Source: CAIXLI01 sp964587125
GTDB lineage: Bacteria; Pseudomonadota; Alphaproteobacteria; UBA9219
Assembly (NCBI GenBank): GCA_964587125.1
Contig: CAZPKC010000011.1
Coordinates: 11,509 to 75,508, forward strand
Direction of reading: 5' to 3'
Length of the DNA stretch: 64,000 bases
Shown here: positions 27,099-36,002 of the stretch, piece by piece
Numbering within the stretch: position 1 is the stretch's first letter
Layout: each line of letters opens with the position of its first letter
Position numbers and translations under genes: made by a program
Notes under the pieces: model-generated
Databases searched by the model: none
What the model was told of the DNA's origin: nothing
What the model saw: the letters and a program-made list of their open reading frames with translations, nothing else

Positions 27099-29453
27099 AT
27101 GAGCGCGGCCTCTCCTGAAATTACGACGTCGCTTTGGATTGGCACCACAACGCATCAAAAGGTTTTGGAGTACGCCGCCATCGCTTCCGCATACGGCGAG
27201 TTGGCTGACAGATATTCCGGTTTTGCCGCCCAATACGCCCATAGAGCCGCCCACCCACCCCTTGACTCTGCCGGACAAATGAGCATCGCGGCCGGATATA
27301 ATACCCTTGCCGCCTATTTCGGAAAAAGAATAGACATCAGGCCCCTTAACGATATCGACGAACATCACTCCGCCCCGGAATACGGGGATACCAGCGAAGA
27401 AAACGTTCTGGAAAAAAGCGCCGACATCGCGGAAGCCGTCAAAAAATTCCGCAAAGGCGGCAAATACCACCGCGCCTTCATGAATGAATTGATGGACAAC
27501 GACATCTCTTTCGTCGGCGGTCCGGAAACGGCGATGCAGCGCACCTATTTCATGGCCGACGACACGACCGAGGCGGTTCCGGAAGACATTTGGAATAAAA
27601 TGCTTCCCGTGCTCGAAAAGCTCGTCACGCCGGATGCGATTAAGTTCGAGCCTTGGAAGCCCGACGACGAGCCGGGCATAAACTTTATCTCCATTACGAG
27701 CGTCGGAAAGGTCATGGCGGCGCTCACGCAGAGAGGATTTTGGGGGCTCATACTCGAAAAGGCCAATGAAATTCCATATTATAGGGATAACCCCGTTTCC
27801 GTTTATCACCGGATCAAATGCACCGTTAAATGCCTGAACGATCCTTTGGACGCGCCTTTTATAAGGCTGGAAGCCTATACGGAGCGGCATGTTTTTGCGC
27901 CGCCGCCCGGGTACAGGCCTAAATCGCCGATCGAAACGTCGGATGATTACACGTGCGAGCCCTTTATGCCGCATCTGCCGATTTCCGCAAAGTACCGGAA
28001 ATATTTGCTGGAGGACAGCACCCGCAAAAAGATTCTCGATCAATTTCTGGAATTGGTGAACAAGAACGAAGCAAAAATTACAAAGACAAATGACGTCCAA
28101 AAATCTTTTTCGGCCGCCTCAAAGGACATTTCGTCCAACAAAAGGCGGAAGATCGTTCAACTGTCGGGCGATGTTTTCCATGACGGAAAAGCGCAAGGAA
28201 GCATCGACGGACACAAGATCGCAAAAGTATCGTTTCACAAGAAATCCAACGGATATTCGAACGGAAAGGGTCTTAAATGGAAGGAATTTATCGATGCTTT
28301 ATCGATGGAATTTCCCATCGGCAAAGGAAACTCTGTCACGCACGCCGATGCGCTTCTCTTGCCGTCTTTCGACGCATCCAACTATGAATTGCGCGCGCGC
28401 AACACGCTGATGTTTTTATCCGCCTCCGTCGCAAAAGCCCTCGACCGCCGCTATCATAACGTTCCCCTTATCGTCATGAATCACAACGGATGTTGGAACG
28501 ACGCACTTATTCTTCATTTTCTTTACGCCAAACGCGGCTTCAATAAGGCCTTCGTCCTCGATCCCCTTCACGATCAGTTGAAGCCCGGCGAAAAAATCGT
28601 CACGACCCCGAACGTCAAGCATATTTCGTCTCTTTACGCCGATTTTATTATTTCAAAAGGCGACGACGCAAGCGCGGCCGTGCAGGCGGCCAAGGAGGCT
28701 TTGCGCTTCCGGTTTAAAAATTACCGGCGCGTCGGAACCAAAAAACTGGGCTCCCATCACGGCGGGACGCAGAGACCGATTGGTTCTTTTGCGGCGACCG
28801 TTTTCGCCTCGGCGACCAGCAATAGAAAAGACATTTGCGACAACGGCGTCGCCATCGGCCGCATGTTGGGCGAATTCGGCATCGCCCTTTGCACGGGAGG
28901 CGGCGACCAGAACGCGCTTTACACGCCCATCATCGGTTATAACCAGACGCGCAGAAAAGGCTCGCATATCACCTGCGTCAGCACGCACGATATCGTCAAG
29001 GTCGAAACGAAAGAAGGCTTTTTGCCTCCCTGCGATTATTGGGAATTGCACGATAAGATCGGGGCGCGGTTGGAGACATTGATTAAGAGCGACATCTATG
29101 TCTCGATTGGCGGTGGCGACGGCACGGGACAAGAAACGGCTCTCGTTTTGTATATGATGAAGTTCATGCCAAAAGAAATGCGCGGCAAGAAAATGATCTT
29201 CGTCGGAACCGATCCGTCGATGTACGCCGAAATCAGGAGCATCGTCGGCAAAAAAGAATTCCGCAAGCTTCTTCAAGACGGCCGCAGGAAAGAACCGAAG
29301 GGCGTGGACGGAATCTTTCTCGTTCCCGACGCCGAGGCGGCAAAAGACATCATCGCAAAAGCTCAGGCCGAATTTTATGCGCGGGATCAAGTGCGCCGGA
29401 CCGTTTTGGACGTGGTTCAAAGGATCGGCGACGCCGCGTGCACTTACCCCTAA
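27099..29453 (+). CDS. Large protein with two LOG-like (SLOG superfamily) regions
   Basis: 784 residues, no close family recognised. Residues 560-760 read as a LOG/lysine-decarboxylase-like Rossmann domain: FAATVFASATSNRKD, LCTGGGDQNAL at about 597-607, Arg657, and IGGGDGTGQET at 670-680 in place of PGGxGTxxE. Residues 455-500 (VPLIVMNHNGCWNDALIL) resemble the second half of another LOG domain without the glycine loop, so the protein may hold a degenerate and an intact copy. The first 340 residues match nothing I know. LOG enzymes release cytokinin bases from nucleotides; other SLOG proteins bind nucleotide signals. The 3' end overlaps tag by 104 bp. Confidence 0.65.
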   Translation: MSAASPEITTSLWIGTTTHQKVLEYAAIASAYGELADRYSGFAAQYAHRAAHPPLDSAGQMSIAAGYNTLAAYFGKRIDIRPLNDIDEHHSAPEYGDTSEENVLEKSADIAEAVKKFRKGGKYHRAFMNELMDNDISFVGGPETAMQRTYFMADDTTEAVPEDIWNKMLPVLEKLVTPDAIKFEPWKPDDEPGINFISITSVGKVMAALTQRGFWGLILEKANEIPYYRDNPVSVYHRIKCTVKCLNDPLDAPFIRLEAYTERHVFAPPPGYRPKSPIETSDDYTCEPFMPHLPISAKYRKYLLEDSTRKKILDQFLELVNKNEAKITKTNDVQKSFSAASKDISSNKRRKIVQLSGDVFHDGKAQGSIDGHKIAKVSFHKKSNGYSNGKGLKWKEFIDALSMEFPIGKGNSVTHADALLLPSFDASNYELRARNTLMFLSASVAKALDRRYHNVPLIVMNHNGCWNDALILHFLYAKRGFNKAFVLDPLHDQLKPGEKIVTTPNVKHISSLYADFIISKGDDASAAVQAAKEALRFRFKNYRRVGTKKLGSHHGGTQRPIGSFAATVFASATSNRKDICDNGVAIGRMLGEFGIALCTGGGDQNALYTPIIGYNQTRRKGSHITCVSTHDIVKVETKEGFLPPCDYWELHDKIGARLETLIKSDIYVSIGGGDGTGQETALVLYMMKFMPKEMRGKKMIFVGTDPSMYAEIRSIVGKKEFRKLLQDGRRKEPKGVDGIFLVPDAEAAKDIIAKAQAEFYARDQVRRTVLDVVQRIGDAACTYP

Positions 29454-29976
29454 CGGATTTCCGCACGGCGCTTTTCTTGTAGACGCCGCACGAGGGGCAA
29501 TGCGCGCCGGGGAGAAGGCCGATGCTCATCAGAAATTCGCCCGTGATTTCGCCTCCGGTAAATTTGAAAGTCTTGCGAAAGAGTTTGACCCATTCCTTTT
29601 TGCTTTTGGGATGATGCGCGGCGAGCCATTTGGCGAAGCCTTTATGCGAGGAACGCATATCGAGGACTATTTTGGCGTTTGTTATAATCGCCCGAATCTT
29701 GAGGCGGTTGCGAATGATGGTTGCGTCATTTAGTAAGCGCTCGATGTCTTTCGCGCCGTAAGCGGCGATTTTGGGAACGCGAAAGTTGTCAAAAGCCTTG
29801 TTCAAGGCTTTGCGCTTTTTCAGGATAATCTCCCACGACAGGCCAGCCTGCATGATTTCAAGGCTCAGGCGTTCGAAAAGGACGCGTTCGTTCGAGGCGG
29901 GAAAGCCATATTCCGTGTTATGATAATGGGCATGAACGGGGTGTTTGGGCGCAATTTTGCAGTACCAGTAGGCCAT
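29350..29976 (-). CDS. tag: DNA-3-methyladenine glycosylase I
   Basis: 208 residues. It removes 3-methyladenine from alkylated DNA. The N-terminal YWYCKIAPKHPVHAHYHNTEYG supplies Cys6 and a His for the structural zinc, and GAHCPSC near residue 160 supplies the other ligands. QAGLSWEIILKKR is the family core. The catalytic domain ends near GVYKK. The last 40 or so residues are basic and encoded inside the 3' end of the convergent LOG-like gene, so the tail is probably non-essential read-through. Confidence 0.9.
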   Translation of the reverse strand: MAYWYCKIAPKHPVHAHYHNTEYGFPASNERVLFERLSLEIMQAGLSWEIILKKRKALNKAFDNFRVPKIAAYGAKDIERLLNDATIIRNRLKIRAIITNAKIVLDMRSSHKGFAKWLAAHHPKSKKEWVKLFRKTFKFTGGEITGEFLMSIGLLPGAHCPSCGVYKKSAVRKSVRGKCTRRRRSFEPRPKRSGALDPAHKIRPELLR

Positions 29977-30081
29977 GTTAACCTTTTCCGATTTTGCGAA
30001 TAGAGAGAAATTTACGGTAATGCTTGCATTTTGGCCGTTGTTTTTCTAGAAGGATGCCTCGCTTGTTAAGGAATTAAAGAA

Positions 30082-30390
30082 ATGAAAGAAAATCTGCATC
30101 CCGATTACCACGAAATCACCGTCGTCATGACCGACGGCACCGAATTCGTCACGCGCAGCACGTATGGCCAGGCGGGCGCGAAGCTCATTCTGGACATCGA
30201 TCCGAAGGTGCATCCGGCTTGGACGGGCTTGCATCACATGGTCGATCGCGGCGGACAGCTGGATAAGTTCAATAAGCGCTTCGCCGGTTTGTCGAAAAAG
30301 AAAGAGGCCGCCAAGGTCGATGAGGCTCCTGCCGAAAAGATCAAGCTGACGACGACCGCCTCGGACGCCAAGAAGAAGAAAAAGGCGTAA
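30082..30390 (+). CDS. rpmE: 50S ribosomal protein L31
   Basis: 102 residues. L31 bridges the large subunit to the small-subunit head. HPDYHEITVVMTDGTEF and DIDPKVHPAWTG are diagnostic. The zinc-binding cysteines are absent, as in the C-minus form. A 30-residue Lys/Ala-rich tail follows the core, longer than usual. AAGGAATTAAAGAA gives the ribosome site. It stands alone between tag and glpX. Confidence 0.95.
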   Translation: MKENLHPDYHEITVVMTDGTEFVTRSTYGQAGAKLILDIDPKVHPAWTGLHHMVDRGGQLDKFNKRFAGLSKKKEAAKVDEAPAEKIKLTTTASDAKKKKKA

Positions 30391-30437
30391 GGTCGCGCAT
30401 CCCCATCAAGGGGCGTGCCCCTAATTGAGGACACGCT

Positions 30438-31418
30438 TTATTCCACAAATGGTTTTTTGCGGAAGTTATGATGCGCTTCGACGAAGCGCACGGTACCCGT
30501 GCTTGAGCGCATGACGATCGTGTGCGTTTCGGCTCCGCCCGCAAAATGGCGAACGCCTCTCAGCATCGTGCCGTTGGTCACGCCCGTCGCGGAAAACATT
30601 ACGTCTCCGTGCGCCAGATCGCTCATTTCGTATTTGCGCTTTAAGTCCGTGATTCCCGCTTTCGCGGCGCGCGCGCGTTCGTCGTCGTTGCGGAAGATCA
30701 GGCGCCCCTGCATGAAACCGCCGATGCATTGCAGCGCGGCGGCGGCCAGAACGCCTTCCGGCGCGCCTCCCGATCCCACGTACATATCGATCCCCGTATC
30801 CGCCTGCGACGTGGCTATCGCTCCCGCGACGTCGCCGTCTCCTATCAGCATGATGCGCGCGCCCGTTTCGCGAACCCGGGCGATCAACTCTTCGTGGCGC
30901 GGACGTTCGAGGATGCAGATTTGAAGATCGGAAACTTCCGCGCCTTTGGCCTTCGCGAGATTGCGGATATTTTCCGAAGGCTTGGCGTCAAGATCGACGA
31001 CGTTCGCCGGAAGCCCCGCGCCAACCGCTATTTTATCCATGTAAACGTCCGGCGCATGCAAAAACCCTCCGGCTTGCGCGAACGCAATGACGGCCAGCGC
31101 GTTCACGCCGCCTTTCGAGGTGATCGTCGTCCCTTCGAGGGGATCGAGCGCGATATCGATCTTGGGGCCTTTGCCCGTGCCGACCTTTTCGCCGATATAG
31201 AGCATCGGCGCTTCGTCGCGTTCGCCTTCGCCGATCACCACCGTTCCGTCGATATCGAGGACGTTCAGCGCGCGGCGCATGGCGTTGACCGCGACCTGAT
31301 CGGCCATTTTTTCGTCGCCGCGTCCGACTTGAAGCGAGGCGGAAAGAGCGGCCGCTTCGCTGACGCGCACCAGTTCCATGGCCAGATTTCGATCGTTGTA
31401 GGAAGGGGTCGTTGACAT
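30438..31418 (-). CDS. glpX: Fructose-1,6-bisphosphatase class II
   Basis: 326 residues. It hydrolyses fructose-1,6-bisphosphate in gluconeogenesis, a Li-sensitive phosphatase fold. VVIGEGERDEAPML and DIALDPLEGTTITSKGG carry the metal-binding acids, and YVGSGGAPEGVLAAAALQCIGG is typical of GlpX. I use the ATG at 31418, with AAGGAAA 6 nt upstream. The longer in-frame start at 31457 adds a non-homologous 13 residues. Confidence 0.95.
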   Translation of the reverse strand: MSTTPSYNDRNLAMELVRVSEAAALSASLQVGRGDEKMADQVAVNAMRRALNVLDIDGTVVIGEGERDEAPMLYIGEKVGTGKGPKIDIALDPLEGTTITSKGGVNALAVIAFAQAGGFLHAPDVYMDKIAVGAGLPANVVDLDAKPSENIRNLAKAKGAEVSDLQICILERPRHEELIARVRETGARIMLIGDGDVAGAIATSQADTGIDMYVGSGGAPEGVLAAAALQCIGGFMQGRLIFRNDDERARAAKAGITDLKRKYEMSDLAHGDVMFSATGVTNGTMLRGVRHFAGGAETHTIVMRSSTGTVRFVEAHHNFRKKPFVE

Positions 31419-31473
31419 GATATTTTCCTTAATGAATGAAACGGTGTTTTCTAACACGCCGAATCCGTTTTGA

Positions 31474-31965
31474 CTACTGCGACCTAAGGATGGAAGATTC
31501 GACTTTATCCCCCGCTTCGAACCCGTCTTTCTTCGCCAATCCGCCGTTAATCTCGATAACGGCGCTGACGGGCTCTTGCGAGGAAATCGGCGTCACATCC
31601 TGCGGCTGCGCCGATGCCGCGATGCGCCCTATCGTTCCGTCCGATTGAACGAAAAGCATATCGAGCGGAATGAGCGTGTTTTTCATCCAGAAAGAGACCT
31701 TGCGCGGAGGGGCGTAAGGAAAAATCATGCCCTCGTCGTCGCGCAGCGAGGTTACGAACATAAGGCCATAGGTTTGCTCGGTTTCGGTTCTTGCGACTTC
31801 AACTTTGAAAGAAAATTTTGTTCCGTCCGCGCGGGTTATCGTTAAAGCCGACTTTTCGAAACGGGGACGCGGCGCGCTTCCTTTGACGACGCCGGACGAT
31901 AAAAGCAGCACGCCGAGCGCCAAAAGCGCCGCGCCAAAAATGGTGAGTCCTTTCTTTCGCATCAT
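31474..31965 (-). CDS. DUF192 family exported protein
   Basis: 163 residues with an N-terminal hydrophobic segment (LTIFGAALLALGVLLLSSG), probably a signal anchor or signal peptide. The mature part has the DUF192 pattern: TYGLMFVTSLRDDEGMIFPY, VSFWMKNTLIPLDMLFV and a closing EINGGLAKKDGFEAGD. Family function is unsettled. The start is one of two adjacent ATG codons (31965/31962). A GTG at 32013 has no ribosome site. Same strand as glpX, 55 bp upstream of it. Confidence 0.85.
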   Translation of the reverse strand: MMRKKGLTIFGAALLALGVLLLSSGVVKGSAPRPRFEKSALTITRADGTKFSFKVEVARTETEQTYGLMFVTSLRDDEGMIFPYAPPRKVSFWMKNTLIPLDMLFVQSDGTIGRIAASAQPQDVTPISSQEPVSAVIEINGGLAKKDGFEAGDKVESSILRSQ

Positions 31966-32070
31966 AAACGTCCGCTTCGCGCCCTTTCGATTGACGCGTC
32001 CTTCTTTCCTCACTATTTATTATCTACTTGAATTTTGGGGGTTTTGACAGGAAAAATGAGGGAGCTTTCC

Positions 32071-32790
32071 ATGCGTTATGTTCTTTTTGCCGCAGCCAAC
32101 GTTCTTTTCGCCGTCGCGCTCGCGCCGCAGGTTTCCCTTGCCGCAGCTAACGTTCTTCTGCCTAAGGATTCGGGCAACGATCAGGCTTCTTTCCCAAATC
32201 TCGGACTAAGCCCTTCGGTTCCGGCTCCGGCGGTGGATCAGACGAAGGACTCCGTTTCGCCCTCGCCGGATATAAAAGACGCTCCGGACGGCGCAAAAAC
32301 AGGCGCGCCTGCGCCTTCCTCGGATTCCCCGCGCATCATTCAACAAACTGATCCGTCAATAACCCCCTCCAATTCGACGCTGCCCAACAGCCTGACGATT
32401 TCCTTCGGCAACAAATCTTCCTTCGGCGCGGACGATTTCGCGCTTATCGGAAAAAAACTCGGGTTGAGCCACAAGCAGATTTCTTCATCCTGCGCGCTTT
32501 CCCTGCACGGACTTCTTAAAACCGACAAAGGCAGTTACGTTATCGGCGGAGGGATGTCGCCGCAGACCGTTGTCGCTTACGACGGAACGATCAAAAGCGC
32601 CATTATGTCGGCGCAGGCTTTATGCCTTGCGAGCGGCAATCTTCCGCCGGGGGACGGCGTCATGATTAAAATGAACGACCGCTTTGTCGTTCCGCTGCAA
32701 TCGATCGGTTGCAGCGTTCCGGACTTCAAGGCATCCAGCCTAGTCATCACTTATGACGGCAGCGGCAAATCGCAGTGCGTTTATAAATAG
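32071..32790 (+). CDS. Hypothetical secreted protein, 239 aa
   Basis: The signal peptide (YVLFAAANVLFAVALAPQVSLA-AA) is followed by a Pro/Ser/Asp-rich linker of about 80 residues and a C-terminal domain of about 140 residues with four Cys. GGGAG lies 6 nt before the ATG at 32071, which I prefer over ATG 32056. No family recognised. The last part (VGCSVPDFKASSLVITYDGSGKSQC) looks beta-rich. Periplasmic or outer-surface location is inferred. Confidence 0.65.
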   Translation: MRYVLFAAANVLFAVALAPQVSLAAANVLLPKDSGNDQASFPNLGLSPSVPAPAVDQTKDSVSPSPDIKDAPDGAKTGAPAPSSDSPRIIQQTDPSITPSNSTLPNSLTISFGNKSSFGADDFALIGKKLGLSHKQISSSCALSLHGLLKTDKGSYVIGGGMSPQTVVAYDGTIKSAIMSAQALCLASGNLPPGDGVMIKMNDRFVVPLQSIGCSVPDFKASSLVITYDGSGKSQCVYK

Positions 32791-32861
32791 TGCGGTGAAG
32801 TCCAAAAACCGGATATTTGGAAGCGCAGACATTCGCGTCGAGCCGAGGCGAAAATTGTGAT

Positions 32862-32923
32862 TTTCTTGATTTTCGTGCGGAGCGTACTTTCTTCCGTACG
32901 TGAGCAACGAAAATCAAGAAAAG
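32862..32923. repeat. 16 bp perfect inverted repeat between convergent genes
   Basis: TTTTCTTGATTTTCGT (32862-32877) is perfectly complementary to 32908-32923, with an inner CGTAC...GTACG hairpin. It may act as a bidirectional terminator for the secreted protein and the exporter, though long U-tracts are missing. Its arms differ from the GGATTCCG family. Confidence 0.7.
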
Positions 32924-32942
32924 CGCGATTTGCAGCCCGGCC

Positions 32943-34745
32943 TCACGCGAATGTCCCATTGCCGGATTGCATGCCGTAGAGGCGGGCATAGACTCCGCCT
33001 TTGGCCAGAAGTTCGGCGTGCGTGCCCTGCTCGACCGCGCGGCCTTCCTTAAGGACAACGATGAGATCGGCATCGACAATCGTCGAAAGCCTGTGCGCGA
33101 CGACGATCGTCGTGCGGCCTTCCTGCAACTTTTTGAGCGCCGATTGCACCGCGCGTTCGGATTCGTTGTCGAGGGCGGATGTCGCTTCGTCGAGAAGCAA
33201 GATCGGCGCATTGCGCAGCATCGCGCGGGCAATCGCTATGCGTTGGCGCTGGCCTCCCGATAATTTTACGCCGAATTCGCCGACGTGCGTGTCGTAGCCC
33301 TGCGGAAGATCGCGGATGAATTCGTCCGCCGACGCCGCTTGCGCCGTTTGTTCGACCTCTTCGGGCGTGGCTCCAAGTTTTCCGTACGCGATGTTGGCGC
33401 GAACGGTGTCGTCGAAAAGCGCCGTTTCCTGACTCACGAGCGCGATTTTGGAGCGGAGGCTTTGCATCGTCACGTCGCGCACGTCGATGCCGCCCACGGC
33501 GATGCGCCCCGATTGCACGTCGTAAAAACGCGGGATGAGATTGATGACCGTCGATTTTCCCGCGCCCGACGAGCCGACAATCGCCACGGTTTTGCCGTGC
33601 GGAATCTTGATCGTCAGACGGTCGAGAGCTTCCGTCCCGTCGGCATAGGAGAACGTGACGTCTTCAAGCCAGACGGAAAAATCCGCCACGTCCAGAATCT
33701 TCGCATCCGGCTTATCGACAATCGTCGGATGAACGTCGAGAAGCGTAAAGACGCGGTCCGCCGCGGCAAGGCCCGATTGGAACTGCGCGCTGACGCGGCC
33801 CATGCGCTTCATCGGGTCGTAGGCCAAAACGAACGAGGCGATAAACGCGACCAGATCGCCCGGAGAACTGACGCCGCGTTCGACTTGCAGATAGCCGTAA
33901 AGGACAAGCGCGCAAATCGCTATGCCGCTCAGGATTTCCATTACGGGGCCCGTCAACGCCGCGACGCGCACGCCTTTCAGCGAGAATTTGTATATCGCCT
34001 CCGTCAAGGCGCGGACGCGAGAAACTTCTAACGCTTCGTTGCCGTAAGCTTTGACGTGGCGGATGCCCTGAAAAGTCTGGTTGAGAAGCGCGGATAAATC
34101 TCCTGTCGCGTTTTGCGTGTTCGAGGCCAGAGATCGGATTTTTTTGCCGATCCGCGCGACGTAAAAAGCCGACAATGGAAATACCGCGAACACGATGAGG
34201 GACAGATGCCAGTCCTGATAGAACATCACGCCGATGAGAGACGCCAGTTCGAGGCCTCCGCGAAACGAGTTGAGAAGGCATTCGTTGACCGCTTGGCGCA
34301 TGATCATCACGTCGTTGATGACGCGCGAGACGAGCGTGCCGGAGGAATTGGCGTGGAAGAAAGCCAGATCGCTTTTCAGCAAATGCGCGCACATCTCCTG
34401 CTGAACCGTGGCGACGATGCGCTGCCCTATGCGGTTCATCAGAATAGTGTGCAGATAAACCATGCCGCTGCGGAGCCAGAAGCTGCCGATAATCAGGGCG
34501 CAGACCCAGATCATATAAACGAGGCCGCGGCGTTGGATCATGCCGTCGACGACAAGCTGCAACGTGTGCGTGAAAACGCCGCGCATAGCAGCCGCGACCG
34601 CCATAAAAACCATCGCGGCGATAAAATTGCTTTTATGCGGGCGCAGATAGCGATCGACGAGACGCTTCAGCATCGTCCACGAGCTTCGCGCTTTGTCGCC
34701 CTGAAGGGCCGTGAGGTTGGAGGTGGTTGGGGTGGGGTGGGTCAA
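32943..34745 (-). CDS. MsbA-type ABC exporter (permease-ATPase)
   Basis: 600 residues, a half-transporter with six membrane spans (about residues 30-330) and a C-terminal ATPase. Walker A is GSSGAGKST, with LSGGQRQRIAIARAM and LLLDEATSALD after it. It is of the MsbA/lipid A flippase group, the likely role in a Gram-negative cell, although multidrug or other lipid export cannot be excluded. It is monocistronic here. A 10 bp stem (TTCTTTATCC/GGATAAAGAA) lies about 40 bp upstream of the start. Confidence 0.85.
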   Translation of the reverse strand: MTHPTPTTSNLTALQGDKARSSWTMLKRLVDRYLRPHKSNFIAAMVFMAVAAAMRGVFTHTLQLVVDGMIQRRGLVYMIWVCALIIGSFWLRSGMVYLHTILMNRIGQRIVATVQQEMCAHLLKSDLAFFHANSSGTLVSRVINDVMIMRQAVNECLLNSFRGGLELASLIGVMFYQDWHLSLIVFAVFPLSAFYVARIGKKIRSLASNTQNATGDLSALLNQTFQGIRHVKAYGNEALEVSRVRALTEAIYKFSLKGVRVAALTGPVMEILSGIAICALVLYGYLQVERGVSSPGDLVAFIASFVLAYDPMKRMGRVSAQFQSGLAAADRVFTLLDVHPTIVDKPDAKILDVADFSVWLEDVTFSYADGTEALDRLTIKIPHGKTVAIVGSSGAGKSTVINLIPRFYDVQSGRIAVGGIDVRDVTMQSLRSKIALVSQETALFDDTVRANIAYGKLGATPEEVEQTAQAASADEFIRDLPQGYDTHVGEFGVKLSGGQRQRIAIARAMLRNAPILLLDEATSALDNESERAVQSALKKLQEGRTTIVVAHRLSTIVDADLIVVLKEGRAVEQGTHAELLAKGGVYARLYGMQSGNGTFA

Positions 34746-34996
34746 GCAAAAACTTTCTGTCGATACGCGACGAAGAAGCCCTTTTCTTTATCCTATTTGG
34801 ATAAAGAAGGAAACTTTTGAAAAAACAATGATTATAAGGCAATTTGCAAAGATTCGTTTTGTTTTCCAATGGGTTATAAATTAATCTTTCCGATTATCCT
34901 GTTTTCTATAAGCTTTGGGCATTCGCCCTCGATAAAGTTTTGGATCTTGGTGGAAGAGATTTTTTGACAATTCTTGCAATTTAATTGGAGGGAAAT

Positions 34997-35866
34997 ATGT
35001 TGCCAGGAAATATGGACAAAAAAATTATGTGCGTCAGCCTTGTGATTGGCGGCGTGACTTCTCTTTTTTCCAGAGCAGCATTGCTTACAACATCGCCTTC
35101 TCTCCTTGCGCTTTCTTTAGGTTTCAGCGCGAGCGCAGGGGGACTTAACGGTCTGGTGCAGGAATATTATGGAGGAGACAATCTGTTGAATTGTTTCTAT
35201 CCATATCCCCATTGTAAAGAAAGAAAACACCGTTTTCGGGATTCATTTCTCAGAGGCGTTTTTTGGAGCCTCGTTGGCCACGCCGCAGTCGATTGCGTCG
35301 GCTATGGCTATGATGCTTTCCAAGCAATGTCCGCGACGGACCCGAACGCGCTCTCTTCCGTTCCTTTGAAGGAGAATATGGCTTCGGCAGGCTATCTTGC
35401 CGATCCGGCAGGAACATCCCGTATATCCGATCAAACGATGTGCTACGGCGATCCCGACGTTTTCGGAAAAGCGTATTCTTGGGATCTGCTTATCCGGGCG
35501 CGCGAAAACGCGAGAAGTTTCACTTCGTGCGCCACCACGCTCGCCAATCATTCCGTAAACGTCCTTTGCGATCACGGTACTGTATTCCAAGACCCCGACC
35601 CTCTCAGAGGAACCGAAAACGGCGTCTTCTTCAATAATGGGATTGCAAGCGGCTATTGCCCGCCGGATGCCGCGCAACTCCCCGTGCAGGCGCAGCAAGG
35701 ATTGTCCGGCTGGTTCAACACCAACGTCGTTAAAATGGTTGGCGTCATCAATCCGGTCAGATATATGAATACGTATAAAGTCCTTTATCAAAACGGGACG
35801 GTAATTTGTTCGGCGGTGAAAAATGCCATTGCCGGCGTATCGCAATGTGCGCCCGCTCCAATATAA
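34997..35866 (+). CDS. Hypothetical membrane-associated protein, 289 aa
   Basis: Unrecognised. The N-terminal 55 residues are hydrophobic (two stretches, VSLVIGGVTSLFS and SLLALSLGFSASAGGL), and another weak span lies near FLRGVFWSLVGHAAVDCVGY. The rest is soluble with ten or so Cys, suggesting disulfides in the periplasm. GGAGGG sits 4 nt before the ATG at 34997, which makes that start better than the TTG 12 nt upstream. It is AT-rich in its leader and is flanked by an exporter and a palindromic repeat. Confidence 0.6.
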   Translation: MLPGNMDKKIMCVSLVIGGVTSLFSRAALLTTSPSLLALSLGFSASAGGLNGLVQEYYGGDNLLNCFYPYPHCKERKHRFRDSFLRGVFWSLVGHAAVDCVGYGYDAFQAMSATDPNALSSVPLKENMASAGYLADPAGTSRISDQTMCYGDPDVFGKAYSWDLLIRARENARSFTSCATTLANHSVNVLCDHGTVFQDPDPLRGTENGVFFNNGIASGYCPPDAAQLPVQAQQGLSGWFNTNVVKMVGVINPVRYMNTYKVLYQNGTVICSAVKNAIAGVSQCAPAPI

Positions 35867-35948
35867 AGATTATCTCAAAACAAGTTTAATCGCAGCGAAC
35901 ACAAGCAAGCCGACGAATATCAACAAACACCGATCTCGCGGATAGTCT

Positions 35949-35996
35949 GACTGGGTTCCGGACAAATTTGCTGCGCAAATTTTCCGGAATGACGAA
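35949..35996. repeat. Palindromic repeat downstream of tyrS
   Basis: GACTGGGTTCCGGACAAAT meets ATTTTCCGGAATGACG around TGCTGCGCA, a variant of the palindromic family. It lies 6 bp after the tyrS stop and could terminate its transcript. Confidence 0.75.
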
Positions 35997-36002
35997 GAAT
36001 TT

